Below are positions 15,207-23,161 of a stretch of 27,582 bases of DNA, in pieces (within the stretch, counting starts at the first letter, position 1; every line of letters begins with the position of its first letter). Source of the stretch: Candidatus Omnitrophota bacterium (GTDB taxonomy: Bacteria; Omnitrophota; Gorgyraeia; Zapsychrales; Fredricksoniimonadaceae). The stretch spans positions 1 to 27,582 of the forward strand of contig JACPXN010000097.1 of NCBI GenBank assembly GCA_016196515.1, written 5' to 3'. The notes beneath the pieces are model-generated. The model was not told where the DNA came from. It saw only the letters and a list, made by a program, of their open reading frames with translations, and searched no databases. The position numbers and the translations under genes were made by a program.

Positions 15207-15470
15207 TTATCTCCCGTAGAACCGCTTACGTTCAGCCTGAGACATGTCCCGGGCGGTGATCACCCGCACGGTTTCCTTTGCCATAAGATCGACAATAATG
15301 GTCAAGTAACGGCCGCCATCTGTTCGGCCTAATAAGCAATATCTTCCCAAACTGGTTTTACAAACAAGAGGGTTATTATAACAGACCTCTTCTGCTTCAT
15401 CAGGCGCTACGTGTTGCTCAGAAATATGGCCAATGTTGTTAAGGTCCCATTTAAAGAACTGAAAGAACAT
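15207..15470 (-). CDS. brnT: BrnT-type toxin (ribonuclease fold)
   Basis: This 87-residue protein has the BrnT features: FKWDLNNIGHISEQHVAPDE at the start, then EAEEVCYNNPLV, GRYCLLGRTDGGRYLTIIV and the C-terminal RVITARDMSQAERKRFYGR. BrnT toxins are RelE-like ribonucleases that inhibit translation. Conserved His/Arg/Asp positions and full length suggest an active toxin. An AGGAG (15477-15481) lies 6 nt before the ATG. It is upstream of, and on the same strand as, its antitoxin, 44 bp downstream of the comM stop. Confidence 0.85.
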   Translation of the reverse strand: MFFQFFKWDLNNIGHISEQHVAPDEAEEVCYNNPLVCKTSLGRYCLLGRTDGGRYLTIIVDLMAKETVRVITARDMSQAERKRFYGR

Positions 15471-15483
15471 CGGTGTCTCCTAA

Positions 15484-15512
15484 AGTGTATATGTATATAC
15501 AAAAGATGTCAA
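15484..15512 (-). promoter_or_regulatory. Toxin-antitoxin promoter and operator-like repeat
   Basis: The minus strand has TTGACA (15512-15507), 17 bp and TACACT (15489-15484). The spacer is an alternating GTATATAC/GTGTATATG tract with dyad symmetry, a plausible site for the ribbon-helix-helix antitoxin. With this -10, transcription would begin inside the Shine-Dalgarno site, so the true -10 may lie a few bases upstream in the TATA-rich tract. Confidence 0.5.
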
Positions 15513-15514
15513 CA

Positions 15515-17038
15515 TTATTTCATCCTGTCCAGCGTCCGGTAGCCGATGGCTTCCGCGACGTGTTTGGGCAGGATCTGTGCGCATCCTTCCAGGTCCGCGA
15601 TGGTGCGGGCCACCTTCAGCACGCGGTCATGCGCCCGGGCCGAGAGCCCCAGGCGTTCCGTCGCTGCTTTCAGCAAATCCTTACCTTGCTCGTCTAAAAC
15701 ACAATATTTTTTGATGTCTTTGCCCGTCATCGCGGCGTTGTGGCCCGCACCGCTGTCCTTAAAACGTTCGTGTTGGACCATCCTTGCTCGGCTGGTGCGT
15801 TTTTTGACGCGCGCCGACGGCTCGGATTCGGCGGTGCCCCACAGGTCTTCGTTTTTCAGCGCCGGCACTTCCAGATGGATATCGATGCGGTCTAATAATG
15901 GGCCGGAGATCTTGTTGAAATATTGTTCGATCTGTGTCGGCGCGCACACGCATGTTTTGCGGTGGCTCATGCGCCATCCGCACGGGCAGGGGTTCATGGC
16001 CGCTACCAGCATGAACCGGGCCGGAAAACACACACTGCCTTTGGCGCGCGCGACCGTGACGCACCCGTCCTCCAGCGGCTGGCGCAGGGCTTCCAGTGCA
16101 TGCCGGCTGAATTCCGGCAATTCGTCTAAAAAAAGCACTCCGTTGTGCGCGAGGGTCGTTTCGCCGGGCCGGGGGACGGACCCGCCGCCGACGAGGGCGA
16201 TGTCCGAGGCCGTGTGATGGGGGTTTCTAAGCGGCCGCTGGCGAAGGACTACCGAGGGATGTTTTAAAAGCCCCATCACCGAGTGGATCTTGGTGACTTC
16301 CAGAGTTTCTTGGCGCGACATGTCCGGCAAAATGGTCGGCATGCGTTTGGCCAGCATGGTTTTGCCGCTTCCCGGCGGCCCTACCAAAAGAACATTATGT
16401 CCGCCTGCCGCGGCGATCTCCAACCCCCGTTTGGCATGATTTTGGCCTTTGACGTCGCAAAAGTCCATGTCCCAAACCCAGGGGGTTTCAACGTTTTTGT
16501 CGTCGGGACCAAAAGGCGGGATGCTTTCCACGGAGGTGAGAAAATGCACGACTTCTTTCAGGCAGGTGACGGGATAGACCGCAACTGTTCGGGGCAGGGC
16601 GGCTTCACGGGCATTGGCCGCGGGCACGACCAATCCGTTGAGATTGTGACCTGCCGCGCTTAAGGAAGCGGCCAGGGTGCCGTGCACGGCATGGATATTT
16701 CCGTCGAGCGAAAGTTCTCCCAAAAACGCGAAGCGGTTTAAAGGTCCCTGGGGGACTTGCCCGCTGGAGGCCAAAATGCTCAAGGCAATGGCCACGTCGA
16801 AACTCGGGCCTTCTTTTTTGGTGTCCGCGGGCGCCAGGTTCACCGTGATGCGGCCGGAGGGAAAATCAAAACCGCTGTTTTTGATGGCTGAACGCACCCG
16901 TTCGCGGCTTTCGCGTACGGAGCTGTCCGGAAGCCCCACCACCGTGAACAAAGGAAGGCCGGCGCCGGAATCCGCTTCAACAGTGACCAGATACCCGTCC
17001 AGGCCGGCAATGCCGAAGCTGAGAGTTTTTGATAACAT
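15515..17038 (-). CDS. comM: ComM/YifB-family Mg-chelatase-like AAA+ ATPase
   Basis: The start at 17038 (MLSKTLSFGIAGLDGYLV) gives 507 residues, the usual length for ComM. The open frame extends 40 codons upstream but without family similarity. The N-terminal Lon-like domain contains VGLPDSSVRESRERVRSA and NLAPADTKKEGPSFD. The AAA+ domain has Walker A GPPGSGKT (220-227), RNPHHTAS, Walker B GVLFLDELPEF (300-310) and MNPCPCGW, followed by a cysteine CVCAPTQI motif. The C-terminal Mg_chelatase_C part has SARAHDRVLKVARTIADLEG. ComM is a hexameric helicase that extends heteroduplex during natural transformation. Divergent from the 17230 gene. Confidence 0.93.
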   Translation of the reverse strand: MLSKTLSFGIAGLDGYLVTVEADSGAGLPLFTVVGLPDSSVRESRERVRSAIKNSGFDFPSGRITVNLAPADTKKEGPSFDVAIALSILASSGQVPQGPLNRFAFLGELSLDGNIHAVHGTLAASLSAAGHNLNGLVVPAANAREAALPRTVAVYPVTCLKEVVHFLTSVESIPPFGPDDKNVETPWVWDMDFCDVKGQNHAKRGLEIAAAGGHNVLLVGPPGSGKTMLAKRMPTILPDMSRQETLEVTKIHSVMGLLKHPSVVLRQRPLRNPHHTASDIALVGGGSVPRPGETTLAHNGVLFLDELPEFSRHALEALRQPLEDGCVTVARAKGSVCFPARFMLVAAMNPCPCGWRMSHRKTCVCAPTQIEQYFNKISGPLLDRIDIHLEVPALKNEDLWGTAESEPSARVKKRTSRARMVQHERFKDSGAGHNAAMTGKDIKKYCVLDEQGKDLLKAATERLGLSARAHDRVLKVARTIADLEGCAQILPKHVAEAIGYRTLDRMK

Positions 17039-17112
17039 CAATAGGACCAATGATTTGGGGAGATTTGAAGAAATACACGCCCACGGGGGATGGGCGCCAA
17101 AGCAATACTTGC

Positions 17113-17170
17113 CCCGCCACAAAGCGGCGGGACTACGCAAGACAAGCGAAAGAAGCATCGCTTGCTTTTT
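17113..17170. other. Two hairpins in the comM-DUF212 divergent intergenic region
   Basis: CCCGCC/GGCGGG (17113-17131) and CAAGCGA/TCGCTTG (17143-17164) are perfect inverted repeats. The second is followed on the plus strand by CTTTTT, like an intrinsic terminator, but no plus-strand gene lies upstream. On the minus strand both would fall in the comM 5' leader. They may be small dispersed repeats or leader structures. Confidence 0.45.
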
Positions 17171-17189
17171 AAGGAACCAAAGTTATAAT
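17162..17189 (+). promoter_or_regulatory. Promoter of the DUF212 gene
   Basis: A perfect TATAAT (17184-17189) lies 40 nt before the ATG at 17230. The best -35 is weak (TTGCTT, 17162-17167, 16-bp spacer). The leader has no Shine-Dalgarno sequence, only a T-rich stretch before the ATG. Confidence 0.45.
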
Positions 17190-17229
17190 ATAACCTAACA
17201 AAATTACCTTTTTCCGTCAATATTTTTTT

Positions 17230-17691
17230 ATGTCTCCCCAGATCCAACACGATTTTTGGTCGGAAGTGTTTCACAATCATATCCTGATGAGCACCCTGAC
17301 GGTTTGGGTGTTGGCCCAGATCGCCAAGGTCATTGTCGGGTTCTTTCAGGAGAAGAGGTTTAATTTTCGGTGGTTCATCGGCACCGGAGGCATGCCTTCC
17401 AGCCATGCCGCGGGGGTCTCGGCTTTGGCCACTTCCGTGGGCTTGCAGCAGGGATTTGACACCGCGATGTTCGCCCTGGCTGCTTCTTTCGCCATGATCA
17501 CCATGTTCGACGCCCAGGGGGTGCGCCGTTCGACGGGACAGCAGGCGTGGATCCTCAACAAGATGATGGACGACATCTATTGGAAGGGCCAGATCGAGGC
17601 CAAACGCCTCAAAGAGTTCGTCGGGCATACGCCCGTCCAGGTGCTGGCCGGGTTTGTTTTCGGGATCGTTTGGGCGGTCATTTTATATTAA
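17230..17691 (+). CDS. DUF212/YuiD-family membrane protein (divergent PAP2 family)
   Basis: This 153-residue membrane protein matches the family in length and signature. An early hydrophobic segment precedes GGMPSSHAAGVSALATSVG (from about residue 53). Then come MITMFDAQGVRRSTGQQA and, near the end, LKEFVGHTPVQVLAGFVFGI plus a last helix. The SSH and GHT-PVQ motifs correspond to the two phosphatase-like motifs of acid phosphatase/vanadium haloperoxidase relatives. A lipid-linked phosphatase role is likely by family only. Its stop TAA overlaps the AAGGAG of the next gene, so the two are probably co-transcribed. Confidence 0.88.
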   Translation: MSPQIQHDFWSEVFHNHILMSTLTVWVLAQIAKVIVGFFQEKRFNFRWFIGTGGMPSSHAAGVSALATSVGLQQGFDTAMFALAASFAMITMFDAQGVRRSTGQQAWILNKMMDDIYWKGQIEAKRLKEFVGHTPVQVLAGFVFGIVWAVILY

Positions 17692-17702
17692 GGAGACTTT
17701 TT

Positions 17703-18527
17703 ATGAATCAGCGTCGGATCATTGCCATTGTTGCGGCCGTTTTCTTGGCTGGCATAGGCCTTGCCGTCATCAGCAAACACAAGCCGGGCACAGAAAACAG
17801 GCCATCCGGGACTTCGACGGCTTCCGTCAGCCAGATGCTGGACGAAGCCGCCCAATACGAAGCCAAGGGCGATCGACTTAAAGCCAAAGATCTGTACGCC
17901 CAGGTGGTCAGCGACCATCCCGACTATGACAAGATCGAGGAGGTCCAGGACCGGCTGGGCGCTTTGTCGATGGCCATCATCACTTCCAACATGCCGACAC
18001 CCCAGACGGTCCTGCACGAGGTCGTGCCCGGGGATTCTTTGGGAAAACTGGCCAAACAATACAACACCACGACGGAGTTCATCAAGAAAAGCAATGATCT
18101 CAAAAGCGACGTCATCCGCGTCGGGCAGAAATTGCGCGTCTGGACGGCGCCATTCACCGTTTTGGTGGACAAGTCCCAGAATATCCTCATCCTTAAGACC
18201 GCGGAAGAAGTGGTCAAGGTGTACCATGTTTCGACCGGGGCCGACAACTCCACGCCCGTCGGTCATTTCAAGATCGCCGCCAAACTCGTCGATCCGGTGT
18301 GGTTCAAGGCGGGCCATAAACCCATCCCTTCGGAAAGTCCGGAGAATGAACTGGGCAGCCGGTGGATGGGATTCGTCGAGAACCCGCAGTACGGCATTCA
18401 CGGCACGATCAAGCCCAATTTGATCGGCCAGCAGGCGACCGCCGGGTGCGTGCGTCTGGTCAACCACGACGTCGAGGAACTTTTTGACCTGCTGCCGGCC
18501 GGCACCCAGGTGACCATCCAGGACTAA
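17703..18527 (+). CDS. LysM-domain L,D-transpeptidase (YkuD family)
   Basis: The product is 274 residues, starting at an ATG with AAGGAG (17690-17695) upstream. It has an N-terminal signal anchor (residues 6-24) and a TPR-like helical segment (43-90). A LysM motif (about 103-147) contains HEVVPGDSLGKLAKQYNTTT. The catalytic YkuD domain (150-274) has STPVGHFKI, GIHGT (His233) and AGCVRL (catalytic Cys249). Such enzymes form 3-3 peptidoglycan cross-links or attach proteins to the wall. The last part lacks further domains. Three bases separate its stop from the accA start, so it may share that transcript. Confidence 0.92.
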   Translation: MNQRRIIAIVAAVFLAGIGLAVISKHKPGTENRPSGTSTASVSQMLDEAAQYEAKGDRLKAKDLYAQVVSDHPDYDKIEEVQDRLGALSMAIITSNMPTPQTVLHEVVPGDSLGKLAKQYNTTTEFIKKSNDLKSDVIRVGQKLRVWTAPFTVLVDKSQNILILKTAEEVVKVYHVSTGADNSTPVGHFKIAAKLVDPVWFKAGHKPIPSESPENELGSRWMGFVENPQYGIHGTIKPNLIGQQATAGCVRLVNHDVEELFDLLPAGTQVTIQD

Positions 18528-18530
18528 GAT

Positions 18531-19481
18531 ATGGCCGCGTTGGATTTTGAAAAACCGATTGTCGAGTTGGAATCCAGGATTGAGGATTTGCGCAAGATGA
18601 GTTCCCGGCGCGTCACCCTGGGACCGGAGATCAAGCGTCTGGAAAGTAAACTCGCGAAACTCAAAGACGATGTTTATGCCCATTTGGACCCCTGGCAAAG
18701 GGTGCAGATCGCCCGCCATCCCAAGCGGCCTTACACGTTTGATTATATCCGTCTGATGACCGAGGACTTTCTGGAACTGCACGGGGACCGTTTATTTGCC
18801 GACGACGCGGCCCTGGTGGGCGGTTTCGCGAAGATCGACGGCATCAAGGTCATGATCGTGGGACACCAGAAAGGCCGCGACGTCAAAGAGAATGTCATGC
18901 GCAATTTCGGCTGCGCCCATCCGGAAGGGTACCGCAAGGCCATGCGCCTGATGAGACTGGCGGAAAAATTCCACGTCCCCGTCGTGTGTTTGATCGATAC
19001 CCCGGGTGCCTATCCCGGCATCGGCGCTGAACAGCGCGGCCAGGCCCAGGCCATTGCCGAAAATTTGAGGGACATGGCCGGCATTAAAACCCCGACCGTG
19101 GCGGCGATCATCGGCGAGGGGGGGAGCGGCGGGGCCTTAGGCGTCGGTGTCGCCGACCGCGTCATCATTCTGGAACACGCGTATTATTCCGTTATTTCTC
19201 CCGAGGGCTGCGCCTCTATTCTGTGGCGCTCCTCGCTCAAAGCCCCCCTGGCGGCTGAAGCATTGAAACTGCACGGCGAGCATTTGATCAAGTTCGGCAT
19301 CGTCGATGAGATCGTTCCCGAACCTTTGGGCGGCGCCCACCGCGACCCGGCCGAGATCGCCGCCAACTTGAAAACCGTCCTGGTCAAACACCTCAAGAAA
19401 CTGTCCTCCCTGTCCGAAGAAGCCCTGCTGGAGGCCCGGTATAAGAAATACCGCGCCATCGGCGAATTTATTGAAAAATAA
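18531..19481 (+). CDS. accA: Acetyl-CoA carboxylase carboxyltransferase subunit alpha
   Basis: At 316 residues this is the standard AccA length. It contains the N-terminal helix FEKPIVELESRIEDLRKMS and RPYTFDYIRLMTEDFLELHGD. Core motifs are GHQKGRD, GCAHPEGYRKAMRLM, DTPGAYPGIGAEQRGQ, IGEGGSGGALGVGVADRV and YYSVISPEGCASILW. It forms the carboxyltransferase with AccD and acts on carboxybiotin carried by AccB in fatty-acid synthesis. No accD, accB or accC is in the window, but biotin synthesis and ligase genes lie 3 kb downstream on the same strand. Confidence 0.97.
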   Translation: MAALDFEKPIVELESRIEDLRKMSSRRVTLGPEIKRLESKLAKLKDDVYAHLDPWQRVQIARHPKRPYTFDYIRLMTEDFLELHGDRLFADDAALVGGFAKIDGIKVMIVGHQKGRDVKENVMRNFGCAHPEGYRKAMRLMRLAEKFHVPVVCLIDTPGAYPGIGAEQRGQAQAIAENLRDMAGIKTPTVAAIIGEGGSGGALGVGVADRVIILEHAYYSVISPEGCASILWRSSLKAPLAAEALKLHGEHLIKFGIVDEIVPEPLGGAHRDPAEIAANLKTVLVKHLKKLSSLSEEALLEARYKKYRAIGEFIEK

Positions 19482-19483
19482 CC

Positions 19484-19534
19484 GTAGGGGTTCGATTTAT
19501 CGAACCCGCTGGGCGCGATAAATCGCGCCCCTAC
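19484..19534. repeat. Double-hairpin intergenic repeat, copy 1
   Basis: Outer arms GTAGGGG/CCCCTAC enclose two perfect 9-bp hairpins, GGGTTCGAT/ATCGAACCC and GGGCGCGAT/ATCGCGCCC, which could fold as a three-way junction. The same element occurs at 22134-22186 in the same orientation. It looks like a non-autonomous palindromic repeat (REP or MITE type). It begins 2 bp after the accA stop. Confidence 0.85.
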
Positions 19535-19546
19535 ACAGGATTAAAC

Positions 19547-20617
19547 ATGGACATTCGCAATTTATCCTTTGATGAATTGGCACAATATTTAATCTCCATT
19601 GGAGAAAAACCGTTTCGGGCAGGGCAGGTGTTCGAGTGGCTTTACAAGAAAGACGCGTCCACGTTCGAGGACATGACCACCTTGTCCCAGCCGCTGCGCG
19701 CGCGTCTGGCCGCTGATCTTAGGTTTACGCCCGCCGTCATTGCTGACCAACAGAAGTCTGAAGACGGCACGACCAAATTCCTTTTCGAGTTATCCGACGG
19801 CCAGCATGTGGAGGCGGTTTTGATCCCCTCCGGGCCCACGGCCGGGCGCACAACCGCGTGCATCTCCACCCAGGTCGGCTGCAAGTTCGGCTGCCGTTTT
19901 TGTGCCAGCGGTGTTGCCGGCTGGAAACGCAATTTGTCCACGGCCGAGATCATGACCCAGGTGCTTTACGTCAAGCGTGCCGCGGGCAAAAAAAGGCCTT
20001 TGAGCCACATTGTTTTCATGGGCATCGGCGAGCCCATGGACAATTATGATGTTCTGCTCAAAAGCATTCATTTGATCAATTCCGGCAAGGCGGCCCATAT
20101 CGCGGCCCGCCGCATCACGGTGTCCACCAGCGGGGTCGTTCCCAAAATTTTAAAGTTGGCCGAACAGGACCTGCAGATCGAATTGGCCATTTCCCTGCAC
20201 GGGTATGACAACCCGTCGCGCGACGTGCTCATGCCGATCAACACAAAATACCCCATCGAAAAACTGATGGAGGCCTGCCGCGCCTACGGGGCCAGCAAGA
20301 GAAGGCAGATCACGTTTGAGTATATTCTGATCAAAGGTGTCACCGTCACGCCCGAGGCGCCGGCGGCGCTCAAAAAATTGTTCAAAGGCCTTTTGTGCAA
20401 GATGAACCTCATCCCGTATAATCCCGTCGCAGAATATCCCCACCAATGCCCCAGCCATCCGGAAATGCTGGCATTCCGTTCGGAATTGGAAAAAGCGGGC
20501 ATCCACGCCACCATCCGCACGCCCAGGGGCAAGGATGTCAACGCCGCCTGCGGCCAACTGCGCCACGCGCATCAAAAGGGGAACCATATGGCGTCCTCTT
20601 TTGACAAAAATGGATGA
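19547..20617 (+). CDS. rlmN: Dual-specificity 23S rRNA/tRNA adenine-C2 methyltransferase
   Basis: This is a 356-residue radical-SAM enzyme. The 4Fe-4S motif is CKFGCRFC (Cys112, 116, 119), preceded by Cys105 in TACISTQVG. SAM-binding GIGEPMDNYD and RRITVSTSGVVPKI follow, then ISLHGYDNPSRDVLMPIN. The methyl-carrying cysteine of the family is present in NAACGQL (Cys335). It methylates A2503 of 23S rRNA and A37 of some tRNAs. The C-terminal tail (HQKGNHMASSFDKNG) is a lineage extension, and the promoter for the next transcript lies in it. Confidence 0.95.
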   Translation: MDIRNLSFDELAQYLISIGEKPFRAGQVFEWLYKKDASTFEDMTTLSQPLRARLAADLRFTPAVIADQQKSEDGTTKFLFELSDGQHVEAVLIPSGPTAGRTTACISTQVGCKFGCRFCASGVAGWKRNLSTAEIMTQVLYVKRAAGKKRPLSHIVFMGIGEPMDNYDVLLKSIHLINSGKAAHIAARRITVSTSGVVPKILKLAEQDLQIELAISLHGYDNPSRDVLMPINTKYPIEKLMEACRAYGASKRRQITFEYILIKGVTVTPEAPAALKKLFKGLLCKMNLIPYNPVAEYPHQCPSHPEMLAFRSELEKAGIHATIRTPRGKDVNAACGQLRHAHQKGNHMASSFDKNG

Positions 20618-20629
20618 GGATGATATAGT
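20601..20629 (+). promoter_or_regulatory. Strong promoter ahead of the tRNA genes
   Basis: TTGACA (20601-20606), 17 bp and TATAGT (20624-20629) match consensus at 11 of 12 positions. The -35 lies inside the end of rlmN. Transcription would start near 20636, about 100 nt before tRNA-Ala. The leader contains a perfect 9-bp inverted repeat, AAACACATT (20663) and AATGTGTTT (20705). Confidence 0.65.
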
Positions 20630-20738
20630 GACGTTCTTTCGCGGGGCTGGCCGATTTTCTGGAAACACATTAAGGAATCGGCACAAGCACCCAAGTTTTT
20701 CTGGAATGTGTTTGAAAATAGTAAGTTTTTGGTAACTT

Positions 20739-20815
<77 letters not shown>

Positions 20816-20823
20816 AAATTTTT

Positions 20824-20907
20824 GCCAAGGTGGCGGAACTGGTATACGCGCTGGTCTCAAAAACCAGTGGTCTCACGGCCGTGAGGGTTCAACTCCCTCC
20901 CTTGGCA
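20824..20907 (+). tRNA. tRNA-Leu (CAA anticodon)
   Basis: The acceptor stem is GCCAAGG with CCTTGGC (20900-20906). The anticodon stem CTGGT/ACCAG holds loop CTCAAAA, giving anticodon CAA. A long variable arm follows, as expected for a class II tRNA, then the T-arm GGGTTCAACTC. CCA is not encoded. It begins 8 bp after tRNA-Ala and is probably processed from the same transcript. Confidence 0.96.
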
Positions 20908-20939
20908 TTTTATTTGTAAACCCGCCTTATCCAATCCGG

Positions 20940-20968
20940 TTGACAATCCAGTCATAATCTTTTAGCAT
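20940..20968 (+). promoter_or_regulatory. Promoter of the cysteine desulfurase (and possibly the biotin genes)
   Basis: TTGACA (20940-20945), 17 bp and TAGCAT (20963-20968) precede the ATG at 20977 by only 8 nt. A leaderless or near-leaderless transcript is likely, and no Shine-Dalgarno sequence is visible. No other clear promoter is seen before bioF. Confidence 0.55.
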
Positions 20969-20976
20969 AGTCATTG

Positions 20977-22137
20977 ATGCAAAACGTTTATCTCGACTAT
21001 GCCGCGACGACGCCTTGCGACCCGCGGGTCGTGGAAGCCCTGCGGCCTTATTTTTATGACACCTTCGGCAATACGTTAAGCCCGCATGCCTTTGGCCGGC
21101 GCGGCCGCAAGGCCGTTGAGGATGCCCGTGAAACAGTGGCCTCTTTTTTGGGCGCCCAGCCGACGGAGATCGTCTTTACGTCATCCGCCACGGAAGCCAA
21201 TAATCACGCCATTTCAGGTGTCGCTTGCGCTTTGAGGTCCAAAGGCAGGCCTGCCTGTCCGGCAGGCAGGCATCTTGTTGTTTCCGCCATTGAGCATCAT
21301 TGCGTCCTTGAACCAGCCCGCCGTTTGATGCAAGAGGGATGCGAGGTCACGTTCGTGTCCCCGGGCAAAGACGGCATCATTTCTCCCGCGGCCATTGAGC
21401 AGGCCCTGCGTCCGGACACCATTTTGATCGCCGTGGCGCACGCCAACAATGAAATAGGCGTCCTTCAACCCGCCGAAGGTATCGGACGCATTGCCCGCGC
21501 AAAAGGTATTTATTTTTTAGTGGACGCGGCGCAAACCGTCGGACATATCCCCGTATCCGTCACCGGCATTCCTTGCGATCTTCTTTCTTTTTCGGCCCAC
21601 AAATTCTACGGTCCCCAGGGTGTCGGCGCTCTTTACATCCGTAAGGGCGTTGAATGCGCGCCGCTGCTTCTGGGAGGCGACCAGGAACGCAATCGTCGTG
21701 CCGGGACGCTCAATGTCCCGGGCATCGTCGGGTTAGGGGAAGCGGTCCGTTTGTGCCGGCCGCTCATGTCCGATGAAATGGCCGCACAGACCGTTTTGCG
21801 CGACCGGATCATCAACGCTGTCCTTCAAGAGGTTCCCGGCGCAGTCCTTAACGGTCATCGCGTTTTACGTTTGCCCAACAATGCCAACTTCTCCTTTGAA
21901 GGCGTCACTGGCGAGGACTTAGTCGCGGCCCTGGACATGGCGGGCATTGCCGTTTCCGTGGGTTCGGCCTGCACGTCGGGCCAGTTGACCCCCTCGCACG
22001 TGCTTAAGGCCATCGGCCTTTCCGATGCCATGGCCCTGGGGGCATTGCGCGTCACCGTCGGCCGCTGGACCACAGCGAAGGATGTCGATTATTTTCTGGA
22101 ACAATTGCGATTAAAGGTGTCGCGATTACGGATGTAG
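20977..22137 (+). CDS. Cysteine desulfurase (NifS/IscS family)
   Basis: The ATG at 20977 is chosen over the TTG one codon upstream, giving 386 residues. The start VYLDYAATTPCDP, the FTSSATEANN motif, AIEHHCV, HANNEIG, VDAAQTVGH and the PLP lysine in SFSAHKFYGPQG (Lys209) are standard. The catalytic cysteine is in SVGSACTSG (Cys332). It provides sulfur for Fe-S clusters or thio-modified tRNA. The placement just before biotin genes suggests it may serve the Fe-S cluster of BioB. A 7-residue insert (RPACPAG, 91-97) is encoded by a palindromic repeat. The stop TAG is supplied by the double-hairpin repeat at 22134. Confidence 0.93.
   Translation: MQNVYLDYAATTPCDPRVVEALRPYFYDTFGNTLSPHAFGRRGRKAVEDARETVASFLGAQPTEIVFTSSATEANNHAISGVACALRSKGRPACPAGRHLVVSAIEHHCVLEPARRLMQEGCEVTFVSPGKDGIISPAAIEQALRPDTILIAVAHANNEIGVLQPAEGIGRIARAKGIYFLVDAAQTVGHIPVSVTGIPCDLLSFSAHKFYGPQGVGALYIRKGVECAPLLLGGDQERNRRAGTLNVPGIVGLGEAVRLCRPLMSDEMAAQTVLRDRIINAVLQEVPGAVLNGHRVLRLPNNANFSFEGVTGEDLVAALDMAGIAVSVGSACTSGQLTPSHVLKAIGLSDAMALGALRVTVGRWTTAKDVDYFLEQLRLKVSRLRM
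21249..21271. repeat. Palindromic repeat inserted in frame in the desulfurase gene
   Basis: GCCTGCCTG, a 5-base loop and CAGGCAGGC form a perfect 9-bp stem. It encodes part of RPACPAG between an otherwise normal helix and the strand HLVVSAIEHH, where family members lack such residues. It resembles REP-like palindromes that insert within reading frames. Confidence 0.7.
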
Positions 22138-22186
22138 GGGTTCGATTTATCGAACCCTTTGCGGGCGCGATAAATCGCGCCCCTAC
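22134..22186. repeat. Double-hairpin repeat, copy 2
   Basis: This has the same outer arms GTAGGGG/CCCCTAC and the same two hairpins as at 19484; only the linker between hairpins differs (TTTGC instead of GCT). Its first bases provide the TAG stop of the desulfurase gene. It ends 12 bp before birA. Confidence 0.85.
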
Positions 22187-22198
22187 GGCAAAATAAAC

Positions 22199-23161
22199 AT
22201 GAATGCCCACGACCGCATTGTACAATTTTTAAAGGAAGCCGACGGTTACGTTTCCGGCGAGGAAATGAGCGAGACGCTCAAGATCAGCCGCGCCGCGGTA
22301 TGGAAATACATCGACCATCTGCGCAAGGACGGCTATGGCATCACGGCCGTGCCGCATCTGGGATACCGGCTGGTGTCCGTCCCCGATAAATTATTGCCCC
22401 ACGAAATTCAATCCGGTTTAAATACCAGAACGTTCGGAAAAAATATCGTCGCTTTTAACACCGTCGGCTCCACCATGGATGAGGCATTCCGTTTGGGCAT
22501 GGAGGGAGCGCCGGAGGGAACGCTCGTTTGTGCCGAGACACAGCATAAAGGCCGCGGCCGTCTGGGCCGCGTGTGGTCTTCCCCCAGGGCCAAGGGCATT
22601 TATTGTTCTTTGATCTTAAGGCCGCGGCTTCCGCCGGGGCAATTGGCCCGGTTGACGCTGACCGCGGCCGTGGCCCTGGCCGAGGCCTTGCGCGATGCCG
22701 CGGGAATAGAGCCCGCCATCAAATGGCCCAATGACATTCTCGTCGGCGGCAAAAAGCTCGCCGGCATATTGACGGAACTGCGCGCCGAGGCCGACCAGGT
22801 CAAATTTGTCGTCGTGGGTATGGGCATCAATGTCAATACATCGGCGTCCCAGCTCGTCGATGGGGCCGCGTCGTTAAGGACCGAAACCGGCCGTATTTTT
22901 AACCGGGTCGTTGTGCTGCGGCATATCTTGAGGTCCTTTGAGTCCTGGTACGCGGTCTTGGGGACCCGCGGCCGTTTTGATCCGGTCATGAAGGCGTGGA
23001 AGGCGCGTTCAGCCACTCTCAAAAAACGTGTGCGCGTCACCGGTCCCGGCGGCATGGTGGAAGGGCTGGCCGTGGACCTGGATACCGACGGGGCGCTTTT
23101 GGTGCGTCAGGATTCGGGAGTGATTGTCAAACAAACTGCCGGTGATGTTGTTCATGGATAA
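22199..23161 (+). CDS. birA: Biotin ligase and biotin-operon repressor
   Basis: This 320-residue protein is a full-length, group II BirA. The N-terminal winged helix (residues 1-60) has LKISRAAVWKYIDHLRKDGY. The ligase domain has GSTMDEA, GRGRLGRVW (118-126), the biotinyl-AMP loop, and KWPNDILVGGKKLAGIL (175-191) with the catalytic lysine. GMGINVN follows. The C-terminal SH3-like domain is present (KRVRVTGPGGMVEG). It attaches biotin to the carboxyl carrier protein, and the DNA-binding domain suggests it may also repress biotin genes. No clear BirA palindromic operator was spotted. Confidence 0.95.
   Translation: MNAHDRIVQFLKEADGYVSGEEMSETLKISRAAVWKYIDHLRKDGYGITAVPHLGYRLVSVPDKLLPHEIQSGLNTRTFGKNIVAFNTVGSTMDEAFRLGMEGAPEGTLVCAETQHKGRGRLGRVWSSPRAKGIYCSLILRPRLPPGQLARLTLTAAVALAEALRDAAGIEPAIKWPNDILVGGKKLAGILTELRAEADQVKFVVVGMGINVNTSASQLVDGAASLRTETGRIFNRVVVLRHILRSFESWYAVLGTRGRFDPVMKAWKARSATLKKRVRVTGPGGMVEGLAVDLDTDGALLVRQDSGVIVKQTAGDVVHG

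Noticed and set aside
17688..18782. 364-codon minus-strand open frame opposite the transpeptidase and accA genes
   Set aside because: It mirrors two clearly recognisable genes, has no domain of its own and is a by-product of their codon use.
20629..20738. Short plus-strand peptide between rlmN and tRNA-Ala
   Set aside because: Only a short frame starting MDEDDIVTFF without Shine-Dalgarno or conserved features; better seen as tRNA leader.
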